Shown here piece by piece: positions 45,891 to 58,480 of a stretch of 64,000 bases of DNA. The stretch's first letter is position 1. Every line of letters begins with the position of its first letter. The notes beneath the pieces are model-generated. The model did not search any database. It was not told where the DNA came from and saw nothing but the letters and a program-made list of their open reading frames with translations. This stretch comes from Roseibium marinum (GTDB lineage Bacteria; Pseudomonadota; Alphaproteobacteria; Rhizobiales; Stappiaceae). The stretch covers positions 1 to 64,000 of the forward strand of contig NZ_PPCN01000002.1 of NCBI RefSeq assembly GCF_002906165.1. Direction: 5' to 3'. Both the position numbers and the translations under genes were made by a program.

Positions 45891-46487
45891 TCACTCCGGT
45901 GCGGGCAACGTCAGTCCGGGTGCCTTTTCGATGACCTGCATCGTCAGCATCTCCAACCCCGGCGCCTTGATGTCATAGGTCGCCTTGACGATGAAACCGT
46001 CGCTGCGCCGGACCCAGTAGGTATAGCGGTTCTCCGTGACCATGCCCTGGCTTACGGTGATATCCGCTGCCGCAACGTCAACAACTTCACCACCCAGGTC
46101 CGCTTCGCCGCACGCCGCGTTGCGGATGGTTTCGGCATTGGCCAGCTTGCCGGCACGTGCCTTGTCCGCATTCTGGCTGGAATCCATCTCCCTGACCTTC
46201 TGCCAGGTCTTGCCCTCGTCCCCGGACTGGTAGAGCACGTTTTGATAGCCCAGCACCCACGGACCGGGCGGAGCGATCGGCACGGTCATGTAATGATCCG
46301 AACTGGAATAGAGGAATTCGTTGGTCGAGGGTGGCGCGCCCTTGAACACGGTAGTCGCCACCGTTTTCGTCGGGATGCCCTGGTCGTGTTGCAGGTAGAG
46401 TTCGGTGAACCTGTCCTGGCACGGATCCGCAAGTGCGGCCCGTCCGCAAACACCCAGGAAAAGCATTGCCGTAAAAATCGGTTTCAT
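45891..46487 (-). CDS. Secreted protein of unknown function
   Basis: A 198-residue protein with a signal peptide ending at ALA near residue 20, then CQDRFTELYLQHDQG and a beta-rich domain (YWVRRSDGFIVKATYDIKAPG near the end). No enzymatic motif. The layout resembles small periplasmic proteins that bind lipid or metal, but no family is recognised. A strong GGGAGG precedes the ATG at 46487. Confidence 0.7.
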   Translation of the reverse strand: MKPIFTAMLFLGVCGRAALADPCQDRFTELYLQHDQGIPTKTVATTVFKGAPPSTNEFLYSSSDHYMTVPIAPPGPWVLGYQNVLYQSGDEGKTWQKVREMDSSQNADKARAGKLANAETIRNAACGEADLGGEVVDVAAADITVSQGMVTENRYTYWVRRSDGFIVKATYDIKAPGLEMLTMQVIEKAPGLTLPAPE

Positions 46488-46879
46488 GAAATCCTCCCAA
46501 AAATAACAAACTGAAAATGACCGGCAGTATGGAACATTGTTTCCGCGCCGCTGGCAATCCTCGCCGGGACGTTCGACGGACTGACGTGAAACCGGGGGCC
46601 CCTGACGAAAAAACGGGCCCCGAAGGGCCCGCTCAAATCATTGACTGACGGAAAGCCCGAACAATCAGATCGTCACCGGGTTCCGGAGCAAATAATGCAG
46701 GATGCCTGCCAGCCTTGATGTTTGCCAACACGACTGGACTTCGACGACATCGAAATATTAGAGCGTAGAATATACTCGAAGCGTCAGGAACTTATTTCGC
46801 ATTTCACTCACTGCGCTCCATTCAACTTATTAAATAAATAATCCTGTAAAAATATCTTTAATTTCACAGTTATTATAGT
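46488..46879. other. Intergenic region containing the acnA relic
   Basis: Besides the relic at 46611-46740 the stretch shows an abrupt fall in GC from about 46745 onward, continuing through the next gene. No other gene is seen. Confidence 0.5.
46611..46740 (-). pseudogene. Decayed copy of the acnA 3' end with terminator
   Basis: Read on the minus strand, the stretch to 46665 can be aligned with the last ~20 codons of acnA: ATCAAGGC, then a one-base insertion, then codons for GILHYLLRNPVTI and a TGA, against [13 protein letters not shown] in the intact gene. After the stop the similarity continues through TGATTG and on to the CGGGCCC-TTCG-GGGCCCG terminator (46614-46631), which here has six T residues. 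Identity is high but with several substitutions and the indel, so it is old. Confidence 0.75.
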
Positions 46880-47929
46880 TCAATTTTCACCAAAGTACTT
46901 ATAGAATTCTTCCACTGACAACCCAAACGAAGTACTAAATGCTTTCTCCCAACCGACGTAAGGAGTCTCTTGCCAGAATTCAATTATTTTTTTATTCGAA
47001 CTTCTAGCAACCAATAAGAATCCCGCATAAGAGCTATAATCTCTGAAGTCGCTATCTCCAGAAGATGTCTGATAATAAAGTTCTTTAAGCCTCTCAGTCT
47101 TATAGGTTGCTCGGTTTCGAAATCTGGAAACATGATAATCGGCTTCTTTATCTGGGAATATAAATTTGTTTTCCAATGCGATCGCCAGCGCCTCCGTCAA
47201 CCATTTAGGCCCCCTTGCTTGAACCTGGCGCTCTTCTCCACGGGCTCGAAAGTTACCCACATACTGAGCTTGTATCTCGTGCGCCAGTTCATGCGTAAGC
47301 AATCTGCGAACGTCTGTAATTGGAAATCCAGACAACTCTGAAAAACTTATCGCGATCACACCCGCGTATGACTTTCCACAATAAGAATAACCTCGGCACC
47401 AATTTGTAAATTCTTTTACAATTTTATAATGCGCGCGCTGCGCTCTCAGTTCGTTACTTGCGAGCTTTGCAGCTTCATCTACATCTGCTGATGCTACTAT
47501 AGTAATTTGACCTGGAATATTCACTCCCAACTGATTGCCATAGAATTCCAGTACGTCATCTAAAACAGATTTTAACTTACGCACTCCTTCAGGGCTGATC
47601 TCATTTCCCAGAACCAGTTTGATGAGTTCACGATCTTCCGTCCATCCCACTTTGTTTGCTCGCGCCAATCCTATAGCGCGACAATAAACAGAGGCATTTG
47701 CAGTAGAAATATTCGGAAGGTCTTGAATCGTCGGATATTCCTTTTTCAGCTTTTCAAGCTGATTGGTTGTTTTCCGTCCCAACAGACCATCAATAGGCCC
47801 CGGATCATATCCAGCATCTGTCAGTTGTTCTTGAACGCACGAAACGAAACGCTCTGCTCTGGCTGGATCACAAACTATCAAAGCGCTTAAAAAAACCGTC
47901 CATGTGACAAACGCATTTAACCTTCGCAA
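46880..47929 (-). CDS. Secreted peptidoglycan-binding, gluzincin-like metallopeptidase
   Basis: A 349-residue protein with a signal peptide (about 1-25). A peptidoglycan-binding-1-like repeat follows (VQEQLTDAGYDPGPIDGLLG, 32-51), then a peptidase domain with HELAHEIQ (HExxH) and a downstream WLTEALA that supplies the third, glutamate ligand. Paired cysteines (WCRGYSYC) precede the zinc site. Such proteins can trim cell-wall-linked substrates; the target is unknown. The gene is AT-rich compared with its neighbours and stands alone between acnA and the acnA relic, so it was probably acquired. Confidence 0.75.
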   Translation of the reverse strand: MRRLNAFVTWTVFLSALIVCDPARAERFVSCVQEQLTDAGYDPGPIDGLLGRKTTNQLEKLKKEYPTIQDLPNISTANASVYCRAIGLARANKVGWTEDRELIKLVLGNEISPEGVRKLKSVLDDVLEFYGNQLGVNIPGQITIVASADVDEAAKLASNELRAQRAHYKIVKEFTNWCRGYSYCGKSYAGVIAISFSELSGFPITDVRRLLTHELAHEIQAQYVGNFRARGEERQVQARGPKWLTEALAIALENKFIFPDKEADYHVSRFRNRATYKTERLKELYYQTSSGDSDFRDYSSYAGFLLVARSSNKKIIEFWQETPYVGWEKAFSTSFGLSVEEFYKYFGEN

Positions 47930-48002
47930 ATCTCTACCCTCATAATGCCACCTAGGCAGTCAAATCTTCTGCACCGTAAATACAAATTCGTCTGCTAGCA
48001 AA

Positions 48003-48020
48003 CGGGCCCCGAAGGGCCCG
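48003..48020 (-). terminator. acnA terminator hairpin
   Basis: CGGGCCC-TTCG-GGGCCCG on the minus strand, 33 bases past the acnA stop, followed by only TTTGCT. The same stem is present at 46614-46631 with a longer T-run. Confidence 0.75.
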
Positions 48021-48053
48021 CTCAATTCTTCATCTATTCGATCGTCAGAGCAA

Positions 48054-50729
<2,676 letters not shown>

Positions 50730-51240
50730 TGCGCGCGATCTCCTAATGTGTCCGCAGGCCCGGGCCGCGTCCGATCCGGTACCTGGCGTAATCTCTCATC
50801 ACTCCGGACGCATAACCAAAACGCTCTGCCATCCGAAGCAGTTCCGCGGGGTATGCGATAGAGAGCCTCTCCCTCATTCGCCGCCGCAAGTCGATGCGCC
50901 GCCCCTATAGCAATCTTTGGCTGCCTTCACCAGACATCACCTCGCCGCACCTTACCCATAAATTGGATGCCGCGGCTGTTTGAAAAGGGGTGTTCCGGCC
51001 TCCGGCATCACACCGGCCGCTGATACGGCAATCGAACCGCATCCCGCATCCGGAATATATAAACATATTGCATACCATTGTATACTGAACTAAGACCGCG
51101 CTCAGCTAGCTTGTCCCGGCTCGCCAGACTGACAGCGGCCCGGTAGACGAGCTTCATTCAGAGATTCAGACATTTGCAATCGAAGTCGCGGTACACAGAT
51201 GCAAATGTTGCAATCAAACCATCAGGACGCCGGGATCATC
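50730..51240. promoter_or_regulatory. Divergent control region of acnA and acnB
   Basis: A 511-base spacer with promoters for both genes. At 51068-51085, TTGCATAC-CA-TTGTATAC is a direct repeat of an 8-base half-site at one-helical-turn spacing that also contains ATAC/GTAT inverted halves; it may be an operator for a GntR-type regulator. A local AT-rich run (51055-51090) marks the likely acnB promoter. An in-frame ATG at 51199 precedes the chosen acnB start. Confidence 0.35.
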
Positions 51241-54033
51241 ATGAGCTTGTACACAGACTACCTGAATGAGATCGACACTCGCAAAGGCCAGGGCCTGCAT
51301 CCCAAGCCCATCGAAGACGGCGCACTCGTCAAAGAGATCGTCGCCCAGATCAAGGATCCCGGGCACGAACACAGGCAAGAGTCCCTCAAGTTCTTCATTT
51401 ACAATACCCTGCCCGGAACGACGAGCGCCGCCGGTGAAAAGGCGAAATTCCTGAAAGAGATCATTCTCGGCACCTCGGTTGTTGAAGAAATCCCGAAATC
51501 CTTCGCTTTTGAGCTCCTGTCTCACATGAAAGGCGGCCCCTCGGTCGAGGTTCTGCTCGATCTGGCCCTCGGGGACGATCAGTCCGTCGCCACGGACGCG
51601 GCCGAAGTCCTCAAAACGCAGGTTTATCTCTATGAAGCGGATACGGAACGGCTGAAGCTTTCCTACAAAGCAGGCAATGAAATCGCCCGCGACATCCTCG
51701 AAAGCTACGCGCAGGCCGAGTTTTTCACCAAGCTTCCCGACCTCGACGAGGAAATAAAGGTCGTCACCTATATCGCGGGCGAAGGGGATATCTCCACCGA
51801 CCTGCTGTCTCCCGGGAACCAGGCCCATTCGCGCTCCGACAGAGAGCTGCACGGCAAGTGCATGATTTCCGAGGCGGCACAAAAGGAAATTGAGGCGCTG
51901 AAACTGCGGCACCCGGACAAGCGCGTGATGCTGATCGCCGAAAAAGGAACGATGGGCGTGGGCTCCTCCCGGATGTCCGGCGTCAACAACGTCGCCCTGT
52001 GGACCGGCAAGCAGGCAAGTCCCTATGTTCCCTTTGTGAACATTGCCCCGGTTGTCGCCGGGACGAACGGCATTTCCCCCATTTTCCTGACGACCGTCGG
52101 CGTGACCGGCGGCATCGGCATCGACTTGAAGAACTGGGTCAAGAAACTCGACGACGACGGCAATCCAATTCTGAACAATGATGACAACCCCGTTCTTGAG
52201 CAGAAATACTCTGTCGAGACGGGCACCGTCCTCACCATCAACACGAAGACCAGGAAGCTCTACAATGAAGCCGGCGATGAAGAGCTTGTCGATATCTCCT
52301 CGGCTCTGAACCCCCAAAAGGTTGAATTCATGAAGGCCGGTGGCTCCTATGCGATCGTCTTCGGAAAGAAACTGCAGACTCTCGCGGCCGAGACCCTCGG
52401 CATCGATGTGCCTCCGGTGTTCGCGCCGTCGAAGGAAGTGTCTCACGAGGGCCAGGGCCTGACCGCCGTCGAAAAGATCTTCAACGCGAATGCTGTCGGC
52501 GTGACCGAAGGCAAGGTTCTGCACGCGGGATCGGATGTCCGTGTGAAGGTGAATATCGTCGGCTCGCAGGACACCACCGGCCTGATGACGGCCCAGGAGC
52601 TGGAATCCATGGCCGCGATGGTGATTTCCCCCACCGTCGACGGTGCCTACCAGTCCGGCTGCCACACCGCGTCGGTCTGGGACCTGAAGGCGCAGGCCAA
52701 TATCCCCAAGCTGATGAAATTCATGAACCAGTTCGGCCTGATCACGGCGCGGGACCCGAAGGATGCCTACCATCCGATGACGGATGTGATCCACAAGGTC
52801 CTGAACGACATCACCGTCGACGACTGGGCCATCATCATCGGTGGCGATTCTCATACCAGAATGTCCAAGGGCGTCGCCTTCGGAGCGGATTCGGGAACCG
52901 TTGCGCTGGCTCTGGCGACGGGGGAGGCAACAATGCCGATCCCCGAATCGGTGAAAGTGACCTTCAAGGGCCAGATGAAGGACTACATGGATTTCCGTGA
53001 CGTGGTCCATGCGACACAGGCCCAGATGCTGAAGCAATTCGGCGACAACGTCTTCCAGGGACGCATTATCGAGGTCCACATCGGTACGCTGCTCGCCGAT
53101 CAGGCGTTCACCTTCACCGACTGGACAGCCGAAATGAAGGCCAAGGCGTCCATCTGCATTTCCAACGACGACACCCTGATCGGCTCGCTCGAGATCGCCA
53201 AGAGCCGCATTCAGATCATGATCGACAAGGGAATGGACAACAGCAACGGCGTTCTTCAGGGACTGATCGACATTGCCGACAAGCGGATTACCCAGATCAG
53301 GTCCGGTGAGAAGCCGGCGCTGACCCCGGATGACAACGCCAGCTATTTCGCCGAGGTCGTCGTGGATCTCGATCTCATCGACGAACCGATGATCGCCGAC
53401 CCGGATGTGAACAATGCGGATGTCTCCAAGAGATACACCCATGACACGATCCGGCCCGTGTCCTACTACAAGGGCGAGAAGAAGGTGGATCTTGGATTTG
53501 TCGGCTCCTGCATGGTCCACAAGGGCGACATGAAGATCGTTGCCCAGATGCTCAAGAACCTTGAGAAGGCCAATGACAAGGTCGAGTTCAAGGCGCCTCT
53601 GGTGGTCGCCGCTCCGACCTACAACATCATCGACGAACTCAAGGAAGAAGGGGACTGGAGTATTCTCCAGAAGTATTCCGGCTTCGAGTTCGACGACGCC
53701 GCGCCGAAGAGCACCGCCCGGACCGACTACGAAAACATCCTCTACCTCGAGCGGCCAGGCTGTAACCTGTGCATGGGGAACCAGGAGAAAGCCGCGAAAG
53801 GCGACACGGTTCTCGCGACGTCCACGCGTCTGTTCAAAGGTCGTGTCGTTGAAGATTCCTCGGAGAAGAAAGGCGAATCCCTGCTCGCCTCGACGCCCGT
53901 TGTCGTGCTTTCCGCTGTCCTTGGCAGAACGCCGAGTATTGAGGAATACAAGGCTGCCGTGGAAGGGATCGATCTCACCAAGTTCGCTCCGCCGCTGCAA
54001 AAACCGGCTGCTCCAAAATCAGTTCATTTTTGA
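51241..54033 (+). CDS. acnB: Aconitate hydratase B (possible 2-methyl-cis-aconitate hydratase)
   Basis: A 930-residue AcnB. The N-terminal HEAT-like helices (YTDYLNEIDTRKGQG onward) are typical of AcnB and absent from AcnA; the swivel domain comes early (AEKGTMGVGSSRMSGVNN near 255). Cluster cysteines are in SGCHTASVWD (near 475) and PGCNLCMGNQ (near 840-850). AcnB enzymes convert citrate and, in many bacteria, also 2-methyl-cis-aconitate in the propionate pathway. The ATG at 51241 (MSLYTDY) is chosen over an in-frame ATG at 51199. Having AcnA and AcnB side by side is unusual in Alphaproteobacteria. Confidence 0.93.
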   Translation: MSLYTDYLNEIDTRKGQGLHPKPIEDGALVKEIVAQIKDPGHEHRQESLKFFIYNTLPGTTSAAGEKAKFLKEIILGTSVVEEIPKSFAFELLSHMKGGPSVEVLLDLALGDDQSVATDAAEVLKTQVYLYEADTERLKLSYKAGNEIARDILESYAQAEFFTKLPDLDEEIKVVTYIAGEGDISTDLLSPGNQAHSRSDRELHGKCMISEAAQKEIEALKLRHPDKRVMLIAEKGTMGVGSSRMSGVNNVALWTGKQASPYVPFVNIAPVVAGTNGISPIFLTTVGVTGGIGIDLKNWVKKLDDDGNPILNNDDNPVLEQKYSVETGTVLTINTKTRKLYNEAGDEELVDISSALNPQKVEFMKAGGSYAIVFGKKLQTLAAETLGIDVPPVFAPSKEVSHEGQGLTAVEKIFNANAVGVTEGKVLHAGSDVRVKVNIVGSQDTTGLMTAQELESMAAMVISPTVDGAYQSGCHTASVWDLKAQANIPKLMKFMNQFGLITARDPKDAYHPMTDVIHKVLNDITVDDWAIIIGGDSHTRMSKGVAFGADSGTVALALATGEATMPIPESVKVTFKGQMKDYMDFRDVVHATQAQMLKQFGDNVFQGRIIEVHIGTLLADQAFTFTDWTAEMKAKASICISNDDTLIGSLEIAKSRIQIMIDKGMDNSNGVLQGLIDIADKRITQIRSGEKPALTPDDNASYFAEVVVDLDLIDEPMIADPDVNNADVSKRYTHDTIRPVSYYKGEKKVDLGFVGSCMVHKGDMKIVAQMLKNLEKANDKVEFKAPLVVAAPTYNIIDELKEEGDWSILQKYSGFEFDDAAPKSTARTDYENILYLERPGCNLCMGNQEKAAKGDTVLATSTRLFKGRVVEDSSEKKGESLLASTPVVVLSAVLGRTPSIEEYKAAVEGIDLTKFAPPLQKPAAPKSVHF

Positions 54034-54057
54034 GCACCGCCAACCGCATCGATTGAT

Positions 54058-54095
54058 GACCGCCGCCGACGGACAGATGCCCGTCGGCGGCGGTC
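54058..54095 (+). terminator. acnB terminator hairpin
   Basis: A 15-bp perfect stem (GACCGCCGCCGACGG with 54081-54095) around an 8-base loop, 25 bases after the acnB stop; no T-run. Confidence 0.65.
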
Positions 54096-54209
54096 GATCC
54101 GGACGTCATCTTGCGATTCAGCAGGACCGCCAGCACCCGTCCGGCCGCACGTCCCGATAAGGCAAAACGCTCTATTGCGCCGGGTTGGGCAAGCACGTTA
54201 AAAACAGTC

Positions 54210-54920
54210 ATGCGCTGTTTTTTTGTTTTTTTTGTTCTTTCAATCGTATTTTTTCCCCTGACCCAATCGCTGGCGCAGGACGCTGTTCGTGAACCCGTCG
54301 AGATCGGTGAGTCCGGACGCGATTACCTGCGATCGATCCGGCTGCGCCGCATCGCCGCGGACGTTGCCTATTACGACCCGTCAGCTCCGGCACCGGAGCT
54401 GACCACCGGGCTCCAACCGGAGCCTCCGCGGCAACCGGCGGCGGACCGGCCGGCCGGCGATATCAACTGGCCCTTCCTGGTGGTGAGCGGCGCCGTACTC
54501 GCCGCGATCCTCTATCTGTTCCTGCGTCTCGGCGGCCGCATGACGGTTTCCCTGAAGCGCGACGCCCGCAATCCCGGCAGCGGACGCCGCAAGGCCCGGC
54601 CAGAAGCCCCGGCCTGGGCCGAAAAGCTCGGCACGCTGGACGAAATCCTGCGCATCGACGACCGGCGGCGGGCGCTGGTACTACTGGCGCGAAAGGCCCT
54701 CGCCGCGACGGTGGCCGCCAATGGCATTCTGATGCAGCGCAGCTGGACCGCGCGCGACGCGCTTCGCCATATTCCGGACAGACAGGCGCGGCTCGACGCG
54801 CTCCGCTCTCTGGTCATGGCCAGCGAGCGCGTGCAGTTCGGTGGGCGAAATGTGAGCGAAGACGAGTTTCGCCAACATGTTGCCGGCTGCAGACAATTGC
54901 TGGGGCCGGGCACACCATGA
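54210..54920 (+). CDS. DUF4129 domain protein of the MoxR operon
   Basis: A 236-residue protein: a signal peptide or anchor (1-23), a membrane helix (about 88-108), and a C-terminal DUF4129 domain (LVLLARKALAATVAANG onward). First gene of a six-gene envelope operon in which each gene overlaps the next. The ATG at 54210 is followed by a long T-rich stretch coding for Phe residues. Function unknown. Confidence 0.8.
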   Translation: MRCFFVFFVLSIVFFPLTQSLAQDAVREPVEIGESGRDYLRSIRLRRIAADVAYYDPSAPAPELTTGLQPEPPRQPAADRPAGDINWPFLVVSGAVLAAILYLFLRLGGRMTVSLKRDARNPGSGRRKARPEAPAWAEKLGTLDEILRIDDRRRALVLLARKALAATVAANGILMQRSWTARDALRHIPDRQARLDALRSLVMASERVQFGGRNVSEDEFRQHVAGCRQLLGPGTP

Positions 54921-56239
54921 GCGAAACGGAGACCGCCCGGACGCCCGGCACGCTGCGCATCGAAACGGTGGTCATCGTTCTCGTCTGCGCCATAGGGATC
55001 GCCGGACTGTGGTATCTTCTCTCGCAGCGGCAGCAGACACTGCGCAGTTCTCCAGCCGGGTTCGACGGGTTGCAGGTCTGGCTGGCCTCAGAGGGCGTGA
55101 GCGCGCAGAATTTCTCCGGCGGCTGGCCGATTGACCAGACATCGATCGGACTTCTGGTCGTACCGGTCTATGACACCGCGCTTGACGACGACCGCGTTCC
55201 GGCGACGACCAAGCAGGAACTGTTGCTTCAACAGGATGAATACGACCTCGACACGTCCGTCATCTCGATCAAGGCTCGAACGGTGCCGACACTGGTCGTC
55301 CTGCCGAAATGGCGCAGCGGGATGCGCCTGACCGGACTTGCCCATCCTGTCCTGAAGGCGGATCGAGACCGGTTGGCGTCAACGCTCGGCAAGATTATCG
55401 ATGAAATCAATCCCGAACTGATCGACGCGAAGTCCCCCTTCACGGATTTCCCGTACCGGTCGACCGACGGAAAAGACCTGCGCACCCGGATTTACGCGGC
55501 ACAGATGTTCAAGGGTCGCGACTGCATCCCGATCATCGGCACTGAGGAGGCCATGCTGCTGGCCGACTGCCCCGTCCAGAAAGCCGCCGATGACCAGGGC
55601 CGGAGGCTTCTCGTCCTGTCCGACCCGGATCTGCTCAACAATCACGGTCTGCGCCTGGGAGACAACGCGCGAATCGCGCTGGATTTCCTGCGCTCCAAGG
55701 CGGCGGACCGCAATGTTATGATCGATTACAGCCTTAATTCCTGGCTGCGCGATCCGGTCAGCGAACCCGAGCGCGAACGGACATGGGCGGATCTCGCCCG
55801 CTTTTTCGGCCCTCCCTTCCTGACACTGTGGATTGGCGCCGCGCTGGCCTTCCTGCTGTTTTTCTGGCGCGGGGCGTTGCGCGCCGGGCCGATCCGCCTT
55901 GAAGCAGCGGCGCCGGGGGCCGGCAAGCTGCTTGCGGTGCGCGCAAGGGCGCGGCTGATGCGGCTGTCCGGTCAGGACGGCGCCCTGACCCGCGAATACG
56001 CCGCCGCGCGGATGTCGGCAACGGCCGCCGCCCTTTTCGGGTCCGCCCATGCGCGCCACTATGGCGGCGAAGAGGCCTTCCTCAAATCGGCCCAGCACCG
56101 GCATCCGGCCGAAGCCGCCCGCCTGCGCACGGTTCTGGCCGACATCCGGCGGCTTCCCGCCCATCTGCCGGCCAGTGAAGCCATCCGGCTCATCGACGAA
56201 TTTGAACAGGTTCTGGAGCAAATACACCATGACGCTTGA
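54917..56239 (+). CDS. DUF4350 domain membrane protein
   Basis: A 440-residue protein with an N-terminal helix (about 16-36) and a DUF4350 domain in which the substrate-like loop [18 protein letters not shown] (near 44) and [21 protein letters not shown] (near 230) are visible. A second membrane helix follows (about 298-318) and a cytosolic helical tail. It is a standard companion of MoxR/DUF58 proteins; role unknown. Overlaps both neighbours. Confidence 0.82.
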   Translation: MSETETARTPGTLRIETVVIVLVCAIGIAGLWYLLSQRQQTLRSSPAGFDGLQVWLASEGVSAQNFSGGWPIDQTSIGLLVVPVYDTALDDDRVPATTKQELLLQQDEYDLDTSVISIKARTVPTLVVLPKWRSGMRLTGLAHPVLKADRDRLASTLGKIIDEINPELIDAKSPFTDFPYRSTDGKDLRTRIYAAQMFKGRDCIPIIGTEEAMLLADCPVQKAADDQGRRLLVLSDPDLLNNHGLRLGDNARIALDFLRSKAADRNVMIDYSLNSWLRDPVSEPERERTWADLARFFGPPFLTLWIGAALAFLLFFWRGALRAGPIRLEAAAPGAGKLLAVRARARLMRLSGQDGALTREYAAARMSATAAALFGSAHARHYGGEEAFLKSAQHRHPAEAARLRTVLADIRRLPAHLPASEAIRLIDEFEQVLEQIHHDA

Positions 56240-57185
56240 CGCCCTGCGGCAACACACGGACGCCTTGAGGGCGGAAATCGGACGCACCGTCCTCGGTCAG
56301 GAGGACATTGTCGACCTGCTGCTGGTCGCCCTGTTCGCGCGCGGTCATGTGCTGCTCGAAGGCCCTCCCGGCACGGCGAAGACCCTGCTTGCCCGCAGTT
56401 TCGCCGCCGTACTGGCGCTCGATTTCGGCCGCATCCAGTTCACCCCCGACCTGATGCCCGGAGACGTTCTGGGAACCTCGATCTTCGATTTCCGGACCAA
56501 TGCCTTCGTTCTCACCAAGGGTCCGGTCTTCTCCCAGGTTCTGCTGGCCGACGAAATCAACCGCGCTCCCCCGAAAACCCAGGCGGCCCTCCTGCAGGCG
56601 ATGAGCGAGCGAACTGTCAGCATCGACGGCAGCGATCATTCGCTCGGCCGGGAATTCATCGTGGTGGCAACACAGAACCCCATCGAACAACAGGGCACCT
56701 ACCCGCTTCCCGAGGCCCAGCTCGACCGGTTCCTGTTCAAGCTGGTGATCGACTTTCCGCCCGAGGACATCGAAATGGCCATCCTGCGCCAGCATGCCGC
56801 CGAACCGCTGGAGGCGGGCCTGGAAACGGCGTCGCTTGCCAAGGTTCTGGACGCCGCGGCGCTGGCGGAAACGCGCTCCCTGGTCGACGGGATCATTCTC
56901 AAGGACGATATCCTCGCCTATATCCTCCGCCTCATCCGCGCGACGCGGGAAAGCTCCGAAATCGCCTTCGGCGCCTCGACCCGCGCGGCGGACGCCCTTG
57001 CCAGCGCCGCCAGAGCCACCGCTGCGATCAACGGCCGGGATTATGCCATCCCCGACGACGTCAAGCGGCTCTTCGTGCCCACCCTGCGCCACCGGGTTGT
57101 CCTGGGCCCGGCCGCGGAAATCGAGGGCCGCAGTCCCGCCCAGGTTCTGGAAAACATCCTCAACCAGATCGAGGCCCCACGCTGA
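56229..57185 (+). CDS. MoxR-family AAA+ ATPase
   Basis: A 318-residue AAA+ protein with Walker A GPPGTAKT (near 43), Walker [20 protein letters not shown] (near 102), sensor 1 [23 protein letters not shown] and a C-terminal lid. MoxR proteins act as chaperones that mature partner complexes, often with the von-Willebrand-type DUF58 protein encoded next. ATG at 56229. It overlaps the DUF4350 gene by 11 bases. Confidence 0.93.
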   Translation: MTLDALRQHTDALRAEIGRTVLGQEDIVDLLLVALFARGHVLLEGPPGTAKTLLARSFAAVLALDFGRIQFTPDLMPGDVLGTSIFDFRTNAFVLTKGPVFSQVLLADEINRAPPKTQAALLQAMSERTVSIDGSDHSLGREFIVVATQNPIEQQGTYPLPEAQLDRFLFKLVIDFPPEDIEMAILRQHAAEPLEAGLETASLAKVLDAAALAETRSLVDGIILKDDILAYILRLIRATRESSEIAFGASTRAADALASAARATAAINGRDYAIPDDVKRLFVPTLRHRVVLGPAAEIEGRSPAQVLENILNQIEAPR

Positions 57186-58480
57186 TCCGCCCGTCAAAAA
57201 GACTGCTTGCCCTCGCCCTGATTACGCTCGTCCTCTCGATGATCGCGGTCCTGGCAGGTGGCGCGGTGCGCGAAGCCGCCGTGGTGCCGTGGGTCCTTCT
57301 GGCGGTGGCGGTGATCGGCGACCTGGCCTTGTCTTTCCGGCGCCCGAAGGCGCTGACCTTCGAAACGCCGCCCGAGATCTTTGTCGGCGAAACCGCCACG
57401 TTGCGCCTTGCAATCGACAGGGCGCCCCGGGATCTGCGGGCCCGGTTCGACTGGCCGGCCGGGCTGGGCGGAAGCGGCGAAACACTCTTTCATCCCGCTT
57501 CGGGCGGCCGCGCCACGTCGGAAGTTCGCTGCCGCGCGATACGCCGCGGTGTCTGGCGCCTCGAGCATGTCTGGCTGCTCTGGAAGTCGCGTCTGAAGCT
57601 GCTCGAATTCGTGCCGCGTCTGGACGCCGGTGCCGAGATCCGTGTGGTCCCGAACATCCGGCTCGTCCAGTCCGGACAGATAACGACCACGGTCCTGTCC
57701 ACGCTCTTCGGCGCCAAGGAGAACCGGGCCATCGGCGAAGGATCCGAGTTTCAGCAACTGCGAGACTTCGTCCCGGGCATGGACATCAAGACCATCGACT
57801 GGAAACGCTCCGCCCGGCGCCGGTCGCTCGTAGCCAAGGAACTGCGTGCGGAGCGCAACCACCATGTCATTGTCGCACTCGACAACGGCTATCTGATGCG
57901 TGAGGAAATCGCCGGTCTGCCGAAGATCGATCATGCCGTCACCGCGGCGCTGGCCATCGCCTGGGCCGCGGCTATCGGCGGCGACCTCGTCGGCTATTAT
58001 TCCTACGATGTGAAACCCCGCAGTTTTGCGGCACCGGCGCCGGGCCGCGCGGCCTTCGCGAGGCTGCGCCACTGGACGGCGGAGCTTTCCTATGTCAGCC
58101 GCGAGACGAACCACACCCTGGCCTTGAGCGAACTGAACGCCCGCACCCCCAAGCGCAGCCTGATCGTCGTTTTCACCGATTTCATCGATACCACCTCGGC
58201 CGAACTGCTGATCGAGAACATCGCCATTCTCGCCAGGCGCCACCTGCTGATCTTCGTGACCATCCGCGACCCGGAGCTGGAAGCGCTGGTGGAAACCCCT
58301 CCTCAGGACCTGAACGGCGCCGCCGCGCTTGTGGCGGCCAACCAGTCCATCCACGAGCGCCGCCTGGTTCTCGAACGGCTCAGCCGCATGGGCGTCACCA
58401 TCGTCGACGCCAGGCCCGAGGCGATTACCGCACGGCTGATTTCGACCTATCTCGAGATCAAGGCACGGGAGCTCATTTGA
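57182..58480 (+). CDS. DUF58 domain protein, probable CTG start
   Basis: Four hundred and thirty-two residues if read from CTG at 57182. DUF58 hallmark [33 protein letters not shown] splits across residues 180-215, then a vWA-like domain with VALDNGYLM. The first ATG is at 57239, inside what looks like the N-terminal helix. The 19 codons in front of it ([19 protein letters not shown]) are typical of a DUF58 start, and a GAGG sits about 7 bases before the CTG, which overlaps the moxR stop as CTGA. Partner of the MoxR ATPase. Confidence 0.85.
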   Translation: MIRPSKRLLALALITLVLSMIAVLAGGAVREAAVVPWVLLAVAVIGDLALSFRRPKALTFETPPEIFVGETATLRLAIDRAPRDLRARFDWPAGLGGSGETLFHPASGGRATSEVRCRAIRRGVWRLEHVWLLWKSRLKLLEFVPRLDAGAEIRVVPNIRLVQSGQITTTVLSTLFGAKENRAIGEGSEFQQLRDFVPGMDIKTIDWKRSARRRSLVAKELRAERNHHVIVALDNGYLMREEIAGLPKIDHAVTAALAIAWAAAIGGDLVGYYSYDVKPRSFAAPAPGRAAFARLRHWTAELSYVSRETNHTLALSELNARTPKRSLIVVFTDFIDTTSAELLIENIAILARRHLLIFVTIRDPELEALVETPPQDLNGAAALVAANQSIHERRLVLERLSRMGVTIVDARPEAITARLISTYLEIKARELI

